NCBI GenBank assembly: GCA_049414205.1
Contig: JBMSGE010000026.1
Location: 1-15,058, forward strand
Direction: 5' to 3'
Origin: Nitrosomaritimum sp049414205
GTDB taxonomy: Archaea > Thermoproteota > Nitrososphaeria > Nitrososphaerales > Nitrosopumilaceae
DNA length: 15,058 nt
The notes beneath the pieces are model-generated. The model was not told where the DNA came from. It did no database searches and was given only the letters and a program-made list of their open reading frames with translations. A program made the translations under genes and the position numbers. Shown here piece after piece: positions 6,806-12,626 of this stretch (position 1 is its first letter; each line of letters begins with the position of its first letter).

Positions 6806-8128
6806 TTATAATCGAATTTTGTAGTAGTCCCATCTTTCAGGATCGAAGAGTGTTACGAATTCAGCTTTTTCTTTATCTACCCTGGCTCTAATTACATCTC
6901 GCAAAGCAAAACTAGTCAAGAACTTGAATTTTTTTGCATTTGCCTGCATGATGAACATGTGCCTCATTTCACTTCCTCCCTTCAAACCCCAATAACCCAT
7001 TCTCAAGGCAAGTGGTTCGAGAAAAATTGTGTTATTGAGCCCATAATTTTCATCTCTTATTTCTGGGCGTAACTGATATGTTTCAAGTGGTCCACCCTTG
7101 GCAAACCCGACAATTTCTCCCTGACAATCATTTAATCGAAGCGTGTTCAAAAGGACATCTGGATTTTTCACTGATTCTTCAAATTTTTCCTTTGAGAATT
7201 GGAGTGGCTTTGGCAATTCATGGAAAATTGAAAATAGAGTTTTGACAAAATTTGGATCCTCTCTTGTCTGGAGGTTTTCAATTGTGGGAACCAACTTCAA
7301 GTTTTCATATGCATAATCAGCTTGAATGGTAATTTCCTGTTGTCTGATATTCATAAACGACAATACTGTATTAAAGAAATTTTTTCTCATGTGCTTTGGA
7401 AGGGATTTTAAAATCAGTCTACACATTTCAGTTTCTCTGTTCAGTAACTCTTCAAAATAAGCAACAGAACTACGTACTATCAGTGAGGGCCTCCATGCCA
7501 AAGCATGCGCATTCATTTTGGCCATCTCCATGGCTTTGGAAAAATCACCGAGTGTGTATCCGCTAACCCTATCTACTACTGACAAATACCATCCAAGATG
7601 TCTGATGTGTTCCTGGTACTGTTCATTATTTTTTGTCAGTTCTGATTTTTTGAAGCACTGTTGAATTTGCATCTCTGCATTTTCTTTTAATTTCCCACTC
7701 CATGGATAAGTTGTTCTAAGAATCAACACCTTAATTATTTCCAGATCAAGACGTGCTGCGTCTAAAAGCTCTCTTAGTTTTCTGTCCATTGAAATGAATT
7801 TCAAAACACTTTCTTCATGGGGTTTGTCCACACTTTTCTGAGGGTCAAAATCATGAAACAACGCAGCAGCATAAAGATATTTCAAATCTTCTTTTGAAAA
7901 TTTGTCTGAAACATGATTCATGTTTGCTGCCAAAAGGGCAACATAAGTTACCTCTAATTCGTGGTTAATGTTGTGATATCCGTAGTAATCTGACCCTAAC
8001 CCTTGGGTTTCAAAAAGCTCTATTGTGTAATCCAGCATTTCTGTATAGCAGTCCTCATCCAGCCCGCTCTCAACAATCAAACTCAAAATTTCATTTCTTA
8101 AGGCGTGAGGATTGGCAAATTCTTGCAA
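6806..8128 (-). CDS. HD-domain (PDE-like) phosphohydrolase with GNAT-like C-terminus
   Basis: 440 residues. The N-terminal half is a helical HD metal-dependent phosphohydrolase. YHNINHELEV (51-60) resembles the YHNxxHAxDV signature of cyclic-nucleotide phosphodiesterases, and ALFHDFDP (89-96) supplies the HD pair His92-Asp93; a later Asp in SVVDRVSGY (183-191) may complete the metal site. From about residue 336 the sequence changes: GEIVGFAKGGPLE (337-349), then FLEPLALRMGYWGLKGGSEMRHMFIMQA (369-396), resembling the beta-strand and acetyl-CoA loop of GNAT acetyltransferases; this second assignment is tentative. The substrate is unknown; cyclic nucleotide or another phosphate ester is possible. 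The TTG start is supported by a TATA box 26-27 bp upstream. It is the first gene of a probable operon with the FAD dehydrogenase. Confidence 0.75.
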   Translation of the reverse strand: MQEFANPHALRNEILSLIVESGLDEDCYTEMLDYTIELFETQGLGSDYYGYHNINHELEVTYVALLAANMNHVSDKFSKEDLKYLYAAALFHDFDPQKSVDKPHEESVLKFISMDRKLRELLDAARLDLEIIKVLILRTTYPWSGKLKENAEMQIQQCFKKSELTKNNEQYQEHIRHLGWYLSVVDRVSGYTLGDFSKAMEMAKMNAHALAWRPSLIVRSSVAYFEELLNRETEMCRLILKSLPKHMRKNFFNTVLSFMNIRQQEITIQADYAYENLKLVPTIENLQTREDPNFVKTLFSIFHELPKPLQFSKEKFEESVKNPDVLLNTLRLNDCQGEIVGFAKGGPLETYQLRPEIRDENYGLNNTIFLEPLALRMGYWGLKGGSEMRHMFIMQANAKKFKFLTSFALRDVIRARVDKEKAEFVTLFDPERWDYYKIRL

Positions 8129-8150
8129 TAAAATAGACTCACTCTTGTCA

Positions 8151-8158
8151 TTTTTAAA
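8151..8158 (-). promoter_or_regulatory. TATA box of the HD-protein operon
   Basis: TTTAAAAA on the minus strand is centred 26-27 bp before the TTG at 8128. Confidence 0.6.
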
Positions 8159-8258
8159 GATGTTTAGAAATAGGCGTTAAATTTGATGGAATTTTCTCTT
8201 TAACTAATTACCAATAACCTAGAAAGATTCAAAAGAATTACAAAATTGCATATCTACA

Positions 8259-8651
8259 ATGTCGGTAAATCTGGAAATTTTAGATGAATTAATGAAGAAA
8301 AATACTGGTAATTCATACTTGCTTTCTCTTGATGGAAAGGATTTCCAACTGGAGGATGTATCCATCGAAAATTCTCCTACTCCTGTTAATTCTCCTACTA
8401 CAAGAGGTGGTGTCTACTTTTCTGACAAGTTTGCTTACAAATTAAAGGGAACCATTAATGATTTGTCGATTGTTCCACTGCTAACAAAAACCATGCTGGG
8501 ACCAAATACTGAATTTGGTGAAATACAAATTAAAACTACTCTTGAATCTGATAATCAAAAAAAGGATGTTTCCATTTATGCAAATCTAACAAATAGTGTT
8601 CAGGGACCTTCAAAAATTCAACTCAATATGATCATAGTTAAACTAGAGTAA
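8259..8651 (+). CDS. Hypothetical protein, beta-rich
   Basis: 130 residues, not recognised. A short N-terminal helix (LEILDELMKKN) is followed by alternating strands: SYLLSLDGKDFQLEDVSI, then FAYKLKGTINDLSIVPLL and FGEIQIKTTLES, ending IQLNMIIVKLE. The pattern suggests a small soluble beta-barrel or sandwich. SPTPVNSPTTRGG (39-51) is a probable loop. There is no signal peptide, membrane segment or cysteine. The ATG start has no strong TATA box; GAATTA at 8235-8240 lies near -22. It is monocistronic; its stop is only two bases from the end of the opposing J-domain gene. Composition matches its neighbours, so it is probably native. Confidence 0.6.
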   Translation: MSVNLEILDELMKKNTGNSYLLSLDGKDFQLEDVSIENSPTPVNSPTTRGGVYFSDKFAYKLKGTINDLSIVPLLTKTMLGPNTEFGEIQIKTTLESDNQKKDVSIYANLTNSVQGPSKIQLNMIIVKLE

Positions 8652-8653
8652 AA

Positions 8654-9217
8654 TCACTCATCAATCAAATATTTATCGTATTTTTCTCTTCTTTCTTTAC
8701 TGGATAGAATTTCATATGCCTTGTTAATCTCTGCCATGGTTTCTTCGGTGGATTTATCTTTGCTTTTATCTGGATGCAATTTTTTTGCCAATTCACGATA
8801 TCTTTTTTTAATTTCTTCTTGTGATGAGTCTCTTGAAATTTCTAAGATTTTGTAATAATCTGGAAGTGTTGAGTCTCTTGCAGCTTTTCTAAATCGTTCA
8901 TCATCTTCGGATGGACGTGTGTAAGTAAAATCTACGTAATCATCTGTCCAATCTGAATGATATTTTTCATAGGTTTTGTCTTTTTTTGATTCAAATTCCT
9001 GTTCGTCATATTTTGTCTTTTTTCTAAATATTGCGTCTCGAGCAATAAACAAAAATATTCCGACAACTGCTGCAGCAAAACCTCCAAACAACATTATTTT
9101 TTCTTCAGTACTCATATTGTACTCTAAATTAGAACTTGAATCTTCAACTTGAGCAAAAGAACTATGAAACAGCCCAGTTAGCGCTATAGTCAATAAAAAA
9201 GCAATTATTTTTTTCAT
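8654..9217 (-). CDS. Membrane-anchored J-domain (DnaJ-like) protein
   Basis: 187 residues. Residues 1-22 look like a signal peptide (MKKIIAFLLTIALTGLFHSSFA). Residues 41-59 are a membrane helix (IMLFGGFAAAVVGIFLFIA) followed by a basic patch (RDAIFRKKTK), so the C-terminal part should face the cytoplasm. After a charged linker, residues 119-181 are a J domain: PDYYKILEISRDSSQEEIKK, the essential HPD at 148-150, and INKAYEILSSKERREKYDKY. J domains stimulate the ATPase of DnaK/Hsp70, so this is a membrane-localised Hsp70 co-chaperone rather than a classical DnaJ, since the Gly/Phe, zinc and substrate domains are absent. It follows the AsnC gene by eight bases without its own promoter; AGGA lies about ten bases before the ATG. 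Confidence 0.88.
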   Translation of the reverse strand: MKKIIAFLLTIALTGLFHSSFAQVEDSSSNLEYNMSTEEKIMLFGGFAAAVVGIFLFIARDAIFRKKTKYDEQEFESKKDKTYEKYHSDWTDDYVDFTYTRPSEDDERFRKAARDSTLPDYYKILEISRDSSQEEIKKRYRELAKKLHPDKSKDKSTEETMAEINKAYEILSSKERREKYDKYLIDE

Positions 9218-9225
9218 GTTGGTTC

Positions 9226-9666
9226 CTACGTTAATCTAAAGTCTTCTTTAGCTGTATTTAGAACTACATGGGTAATTGTATTTTCAACATTAGGCATGGT
9301 TGACAATGATTTTACAAAATCGCTTAATTCTTCTCTTTCTTTGAATTTGGCCACAATTATTGTATCGGTGTTCCCTGTAATGTCGTAGACGCAACAGACA
9401 TTATCTATTTTTGATAGTTTATTTTCAATTTCTAATACATTCTTTTTTGCAATAATTTCAATTATGGCTGTAATGTCATATCCTATTTTTTCATGATCGA
9501 CTAGAGCTGTGTATCCTTTGATTACTTTTTCGTTCTCTAATTTTTTTACTCTAGATATTGCAGTAACTGTTGAAATTCCTATCTTTAATGCCAGTTGTCG
9601 TGCTGACATTCGGGCGTCTTTCATTAAATTTTTTAAAATTTTTTCATCTGTTTTGTCTAAACTCAT
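9226..9666 (-). CDS. Lrp/AsnC family transcriptional regulator
   Basis: 146 residues, the standard length. The N-terminal helix-turn-helix covers residues 4-52: LDKTDEKILKNLMKDARMS, ARQLALKIGISTVTAISRVKKLE and the strand VIKGYTALVD. The C-terminal RAM (ligand-binding) domain starts at GYDITAIIEI and contains CVYDITGNTDTIIVAKF (92-108); the GN-TD turn is typical of the effector pocket. Such proteins form dimers or octamers, bind amino acids or related effectors, and regulate metabolism. The effector is not predictable here. The ATG is supported by a TATA element about 27 bp upstream. It is divergent from a TPR gene and probably co-transcribed with the downstream J-domain gene, an unusual pairing. 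Confidence 0.93.
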   Translation of the reverse strand: MSLDKTDEKILKNLMKDARMSARQLALKIGISTVTAISRVKKLENEKVIKGYTALVDHEKIGYDITAIIEIIAKKNVLEIENKLSKIDNVCCVYDITGNTDTIIVAKFKEREELSDFVKSLSTMPNVENTITHVVLNTAKEDFRLT

Positions 9667-9688
9667 TGCAGTAAATATTATGAAAATG

Positions 9689-9698
9689 AATTTAAATT
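9689..9698 (-). promoter_or_regulatory. TATA box of the AsnC gene
   Basis: AATTTAAATT is a palindrome centred 27-28 bp upstream of the ATG at 9666, in the divergent region shared with the TPR gene at 9781. Confidence 0.5.
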
Positions 9699-9751
9699 TT
9701 GATTAATCCTAAATCTACCATGCCCATCAAGTAAAACCAATATTTTTTAGA

Positions 9752-9758
9752 TTTAAAA
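9752..9758 (+). promoter_or_regulatory. TATA box of the short TPR gene
   Basis: TTTAAAA is centred 26 bp before the ATG at 9781, supporting this start and a leaderless transcript. Confidence 0.55.
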
Positions 9759-9780
9759 CAAATGAGAATAAAATAATGTC

Positions 9781-10005
9781 ATGGGAGAGATATCAGAAAT
9801 TATGAAAAAAGGTGATGACTATATGGGAAATGGGCAATACCTAGAGGCTTTATCTTGTTTTGAGCAAGCTATTCTTTTGAATCCCAGTGATCCTGATTTG
9901 TGGAATTCCAAAGCTTTGGCATTACGAAGTATGGGAAGGTATGAGGAGGCCATTGAGTGCTTTAACAAATCTCTGGAAATTGATCCAAGGGACAAACACT
10001 CTTAG
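9781..10005 (+). CDS. Short TPR-repeat protein
   Basis: 74 residues. Two tetratricopeptide repeats fill it: MKKGDDYMGNGQYLEALSCF, then AILLNPSDPDLWNSKALALR and SMGRYEEAIECFNKSLEIDP. The repeats show the usual W/L-G-Y-A-F-A-P consensus. TPR proteins hold partner proteins and carry no activity of their own. The start ATG is supported by a TATA box 26 bp upstream. The protein ends right after the second repeat (DPRDKHS), shorter than most TPR proteins and without a capping helix, so it may work as an oligomer or bind a short peptide. It precedes TBP and resembles the longer TPR protein after TBP, which suggests an old duplication. Confidence 0.85.
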   Translation: MGEISEIMKKGDDYMGNGQYLEALSCFEQAILLNPSDPDLWNSKALALRSMGRYEEAIECFNKSLEIDPRDKHS

Positions 10006-10012
10006 CTTACAC

Positions 10013-10032
10013 CTTTTATTCTCTTTTTCTTT
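10013..10032 (+). terminator. T-rich terminator after the short TPR gene
   Basis: A pyrimidine-rich stretch (TTTTATTCTCTTTTTCTTT) starts eight bases after the stop codon and fits archaeal termination before the TBP promoter. Confidence 0.4.
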
Positions 10033-10087
10033 GTAATGATTTTTGGACTAAAATTAAACGATCAGCATTGATAAAAACAAATTTTCA

Positions 10088-10102
10088 AATTTATTTAAAT
10101 AA
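10088..10102 (+). promoter_or_regulatory. TBP promoter, TATA box
   Basis: TTATTTAAATAA (10091-10102) is palindromic and contains the consensus core TTTAAATA. Its centre is 26-27 bp before the GTG at 10124, so TBP is probably translated from a leaderless GTG. The 13-mer AATTTATTTAAAT (10088-10100) recurs just after the gene. Confidence 0.6.
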
Positions 10103-10123
10103 GGTTTATCCAACAAACATCCT

Positions 10124-10684
10124 GTGACATTCACTACTCCCATAATTGAAATCGTAAATGTTGTGGCCTCAGCTACTATTGACCAAAAATTAGATCTAAA
10201 TAAAATTCAAGAAAAATTCCCAGATGTTGAATATAATCCTGAACAATTCCCTGGTGCTGTTTTTAGATTGAAATCCCCTAAAACTGCGACTCTTCTTTTT
10301 AGAACTGGGAAAATGGTCTGTACTGGGTCAAAATCAGAAGAGCTTGCCAGAAAAGCAGTAAAGACTGTGGTGGAAAAACTACGTAAAGGAAAAATTCCCA
10401 TAAAAAAAGATGCTGAAGTCACCGTTCAAAACATTGTATCTTCTATTAACCTTGGAGGTAAAGTTCACCTTGAAAAAGCTGCAAGGACTGTTCCTAGAAG
10501 CATGTATGAACCCGAACAATTTCCTGGATTAATTCACAGGATGATTGATCCAAAGACTGTGATTTTGGTATTCTCCTCAGGCAAACTCGTGTGCACTGGA
10601 GCAAAAACAGAAAAAGATGTTTATCGTTCGGTAAACAATCTTCATAGTCTTCTTGAAGAAAAAGACCTTATGCTATACGATTGA
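10124..10684 (+). CDS. tbp: TATA-box binding protein (TBP)
   Basis: 186 residues, typical of archaeal TBP. This general transcription factor binds and bends the TATA box and recruits TFB and RNA polymerase. It is built of two homologous repeats, about residues 8-90 and 99-179, each with the saddle signature: YNPEQFPGAVFRLKSPKTATLLF (37-59) and YEPEQFPGLIHRMIDPKTVILVF (128-150), followed by GK-VCTG. All four DNA-intercalating phenylalanines are visible: Phe42, Phe59, Phe133 and Phe150. A short acidic tail (EEKDLMLYD) ends the protein, as in other archaea. The GTG start is fixed by a TATA box 26 bp upstream. It is flanked on both sides by TPR genes in the same orientation, each with its own promoter. 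Thaumarchaea can carry several TBPs, so this may not be the only one. Confidence 0.96.
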   Translation: MTFTTPIIEIVNVVASATIDQKLDLNKIQEKFPDVEYNPEQFPGAVFRLKSPKTATLLFRTGKMVCTGSKSEELARKAVKTVVEKLRKGKIPIKKDAEVTVQNIVSSINLGGKVHLEKAARTVPRSMYEPEQFPGLIHRMIDPKTVILVFSSGKLVCTGAKTEKDVYRSVNNLHSLLEEKDLMLYD

Positions 10685-10709
10685 ATTTTTGTAAGCATGC
10701 CATTGCCTT

Positions 10710-10725
10710 GAATTTATTTAAATTC
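10710..10725. repeat. Inverted repeat containing a copy of the TBP-promoter 13-mer
   Basis: GAATTTA-TT-TAAATTC is a perfect inverted repeat 26 bp after the TBP stop codon. Positions 10711-10723 repeat exactly the 13 bases AATTTATTTAAAT of the TBP TATA region. It could be a second, upstream promoter for the long TPR gene. Confidence 0.4.
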
Positions 10726-10740
10726 TGAGAAATCTTTCAA

Positions 10741-10769
10741 ATTAACCCTCAGTTAATCTATATTATTAA
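10741..10769 (+). promoter_or_regulatory. Promoter and dyad of the long TPR gene
   Basis: TATATTATTA is centred about 27 bp before the TTG at 10791. Directly upstream lies a dyad, ATTAAC-CCTCA-GTTAAT (10741-10757), at about -50 to -34, overlapping the place where TFB contacts DNA. This is a good position for a repressor or activator site. Confidence 0.5.
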
Positions 10770-10790
10770 CAAAGTATTATCAAAAACCAA

Positions 10791-11279
10791 TTGGACAAAG
10801 AATCAGAAATAATGCTCTCTCAGGCCTTTGAATTATGTGAAGATGGAAATTATCCTGAAGCCCTTAAACTATATGATTCTGTTATAAAGAAAAACCCAAA
10901 AAATACCAGTGCTCTTATCGACAAAGCAGTCACTTTGCAAAACCTTGGAAGAATAAAGCAATCTATTAGACTATATGACAAAGCACTGGAAATTGATCCT
11001 AACAACATAGATGCTTTGGTAAACAAGGGCTCTGCATTACACACCATTGAAAATTATGATGATGCCATATTTTGTTATGATTCTGCCATTAAACTTGATA
11101 AAAAATGTGCGATGGCTTTGGCATACAAAGGACTCTCTTTGGGTGAGATGGGTAAACTTGAGGATGCAATAAAACATTTCAAAAAAGCACTTGATATTGA
11201 TAACGATTATGACTTGGCAAATATTAGCAAAAAACGTGCACAAGAGTTGTTAAGAGAATTAAAGTCTAAAAAACAGTAA
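10791..11279 (+). CDS. TPR-repeat protein
   Basis: 162 residues with four tetratricopeptide repeats: about 9-38 (AFELCEDGNYPEALKLYD), 39-72 (ALIDKAVTLQNLGRIKQSIR), 73-106 (ALVNKGSALHTIENYDDAIF) and 107-140 (ALAYKGLSLGEMGKLEDAIK), followed by a charged capping helix (KKRAQELLRELKSKKQ). It is soluble and probably a scaffold for protein-protein contacts; the partner is unknown. The TTG start is chosen because of a TATA box 27 bp upstream; the next in-frame ATG at 10812 would cut seven residues before the first repeat. A dyad just before the TATA box suggests regulation. The gene's last 14 bases overlap the end of the opposing zinc-finger gene. Confidence 0.88.
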   Translation: MDKESEIMLSQAFELCEDGNYPEALKLYDSVIKKNPKNTSALIDKAVTLQNLGRIKQSIRLYDKALEIDPNNIDALVNKGSALHTIENYDDAIFCYDSAIKLDKKCAMALAYKGLSLGEMGKLEDAIKHFKKALDIDNDYDLANISKKRAQELLRELKSKKQ

Positions 11280-11439
11280 CATCGCCTGGTGCGGGCTCAC
11301 GTTTATTTTCTTTTTCATGGGATTCAAAGAAATCTTTGTGAACGGTATTTTGATGTTCTCGTAATTGCTCTATGTCTTCAAAACCATCATGACACAAATA
11401 GCATTTTGGCTTATCTTCGTCTGTAAGAGGCATCACCAT
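11266..11439 (-). CDS. Small C2H2 zinc-finger protein
   Basis: 57 residues. The core KCYLCHDGFEDIEQLREHQ has Cys13 and Cys16, then His29 and His34 (CX2C-X12-HX4H), the classical C2H2 finger with hydrophobic Phe20 and Leu26 in the expected places. The acidic and basic tail (KDFFESHEKENKREPAPGD) may be flexible. Single-finger proteins of this sort occur in archaea and may bind nucleic acid or protein; no target is predictable. The start could be ATG at 11439 or ATG at 11433; the former is preferred because AAATAAG (11463-11469) lies 27 bp upstream. Its 3' end overlaps the end of the opposing TPR gene by 14 bases. Confidence 0.85.
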   Translation of the reverse strand: MVMPLTDEDKPKCYLCHDGFEDIEQLREHQNTVHKDFFESHEKENKREPAPGDVTVF

Positions 11440-11462
11440 ATTTAATGTCAGAATTTTGATTA

Positions 11463-11469
11463 CTTATTT
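11463..11469 (-). promoter_or_regulatory. TATA box of the C2H2 gene
   Basis: AAATAAG on the minus strand, 27 bp upstream of the ATG at 11439. Confidence 0.45.
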
Positions 11470-11647
11470 CTTGACAATTATTTTACAATTCAATATGCTT
11501 GCATCAAAGCTTGTGAGATTAATCATATTTTGTGATTATGACTCTGGACGGGATGAATCAAACAAAGAATGATCTTTTTTCTGTGCGTAAAAGGACTGTC
11601 TTTTGCCAAAAAATCAACTAGGTTGTCGTATTTTTTTATTATTGAAA
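11470..11647. other. Intergenic region with an inverted repeat
   Basis: Lies between the divergent C2H2 gene and the Pvc16-like gene. It holds the inverted repeat TAATCA-N7-TGATTA (11520-11538) and a run of seven T (11630-11636). A 27-codon frame from ATG 11538 has no promoter at the right distance and is not called. I see no RNA gene. Confidence 0.4.
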
Positions 11648-11655
11648 TTTTAAAC
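11648..11655 (+). promoter_or_regulatory. TATA box of the Pvc16-like gene
   Basis: TTTTAAAC is centred 26-27 bp before the ATG at 11678. Confidence 0.5.
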
Positions 11656-11677
11656 AAAATTTAAAAATTCAATAGTA

Positions 11678-12271
11678 ATGCTTCACAATCCCATTGACGA
11701 AATTGGAGATATTGAAGAACCTATCACATGGCAGAATTTTGCCTCATCGACTGAAGGCATTCTAAATTTGTTTAAAAACTCTAATTTGAATATGGATGAC
11801 TTTAGAGTGGCGGATCCTTCCAAAATTCCAATTGATGAATCTTTGTTTGTATCTGTATTTTTATTCAACATTTTAGAAAATCCATTGGTTAACGAACACT
11901 CGGTATCTGTTTTTTCTGAACCTGATAAGCATTATTCCTACTCTGAAAATGTTCTCCAGTTTATCATTACGGTTCATTCAACAGAACACTTGCTTGGAAT
12001 AAACGCTATAGAGAAATTAATGGGAATTGTGTATGCCACTCCATCGATTCATGTTTCAAAGGAAATAAAGCAACTTCATCTTCGAGTAAATCTAAAAGAT
12101 AATCCAATAGAGGTTTGGGATAAACTATTCCCATCTACTCCATATCGCCTTTCATTTTTACTTACAGTCCATGGACCTGGTGTTACCTATCAGACCCCTG
12201 AAGCGTATATTCCACACAGTGTTACCTCGTATGATTCTTCAGAAGAGCCTGAGGAACTTTTCACTGTATAG
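11678..12271 (+). CDS. Pvc16/DUF4255-like protein
   Basis: 197 residues. Residues 53-172 resemble the N-terminal domain of Pvc16 (DUF4255), a protein of extracellular contractile injection systems that is thought to cap the tail tube. Matching features, from memory of the family, are VSVFLFNILENP (58-69, family VslfLyrV.eNp), ITVHSTEHLLGINAIEKLMGIVYATPSI (97-124, family L.a...ehrlLG.a...l...P.l), LRVNLKDNPIEVWDKL (135-150) and TPYRLSFLLTV (154-164, family tpYrlSv.Yev). The N-terminal 50 residues and the acidic tail (SSEEPEELFTV) are not matched. No sheath, tube, baseplate or AAA+ ATPase gene is visible here, so the function is uncertain; an adopted host role is possible. The ATG is supported by a TATA box 26 bp upstream. 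Confidence 0.55.
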   Translation: MLHNPIDEIGDIEEPITWQNFASSTEGILNLFKNSNLNMDDFRVADPSKIPIDESLFVSVFLFNILENPLVNEHSVSVFSEPDKHYSYSENVLQFIITVHSTEHLLGINAIEKLMGIVYATPSIHVSKEIKQLHLRVNLKDNPIEVWDKLFPSTPYRLSFLLTVHGPGVTYQTPEAYIPHSVTSYDSSEEPEELFTV

Positions 12272-12291
12272 TGTATGGTTAATCTGTTGAC

Positions 12292-12540
12292 ATGGTTAAT
12301 TTCGAAAAAGTCTATCAAAAAGTGGGATTACAAATAATTGAAAGGTGTCATGGAGCAATCAAAATTACAAAACACGGAAAAATTATCCAAGTTTATGATC
12401 CAAAACGCCACATTTGGAGTGATGGTCTAGCAGGTCTAATAATTAAAGAGGAGTGTAAGAATGCCAATCTAAGAGATTGGGAATTTGCAAAAGTTCGAAG
12501 TTATGTTATAAAGGAATTACTTGATAAACCCAAAAAATAA
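12292..12540 (+). CDS. Small hypothetical protein
   Basis: 82 residues, not recognised. It is basic, with no signal or membrane segment. The first half is strand-rich (KVGLQIIERCHGAIKITKHG, then KIIQVYDPKRHIWSDG), the second helical (AGLIIKEECKNANLRDWEFAKVRSYVIKELLDKP). Several His and Cys residues (Cys19, His20, His28, His40, Cys55) are spread out and do not form an obvious zinc motif. The ATG has TGTATAG about 24 bp upstream. It lies 20 bp after the Pvc16-like gene on the same strand, so the two could be co-transcribed or functionally linked. Confidence 0.65.
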   Translation: MVNFEKVYQKVGLQIIERCHGAIKITKHGKIIQVYDPKRHIWSDGLAGLIIKEECKNANLRDWEFAKVRSYVIKELLDKPKK

Positions 12541-12596
12541 GAATTATCTTTTCTCTAACCCTGTCAAAAAATAAATCTCAAATTTTTTCAAATAAG

Positions 12597-12606
12597 GAAT
12601 ATATCC
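12597..12606 (+). promoter_or_regulatory. TATA box of the MqnE-like gene
   Basis: GAATATATCC is centred 25-26 bp before the ATG at 12627. Confidence 0.5.
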
Positions 12607-12626
12607 AGAAGAAACGAGAATATTTT

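Noticed and set aside
11538..11621. 27-codon frame from ATG 11538
   Set aside because: No TATA box at the distance seen elsewhere, no protein motif, and its start lies inside an inverted repeat.
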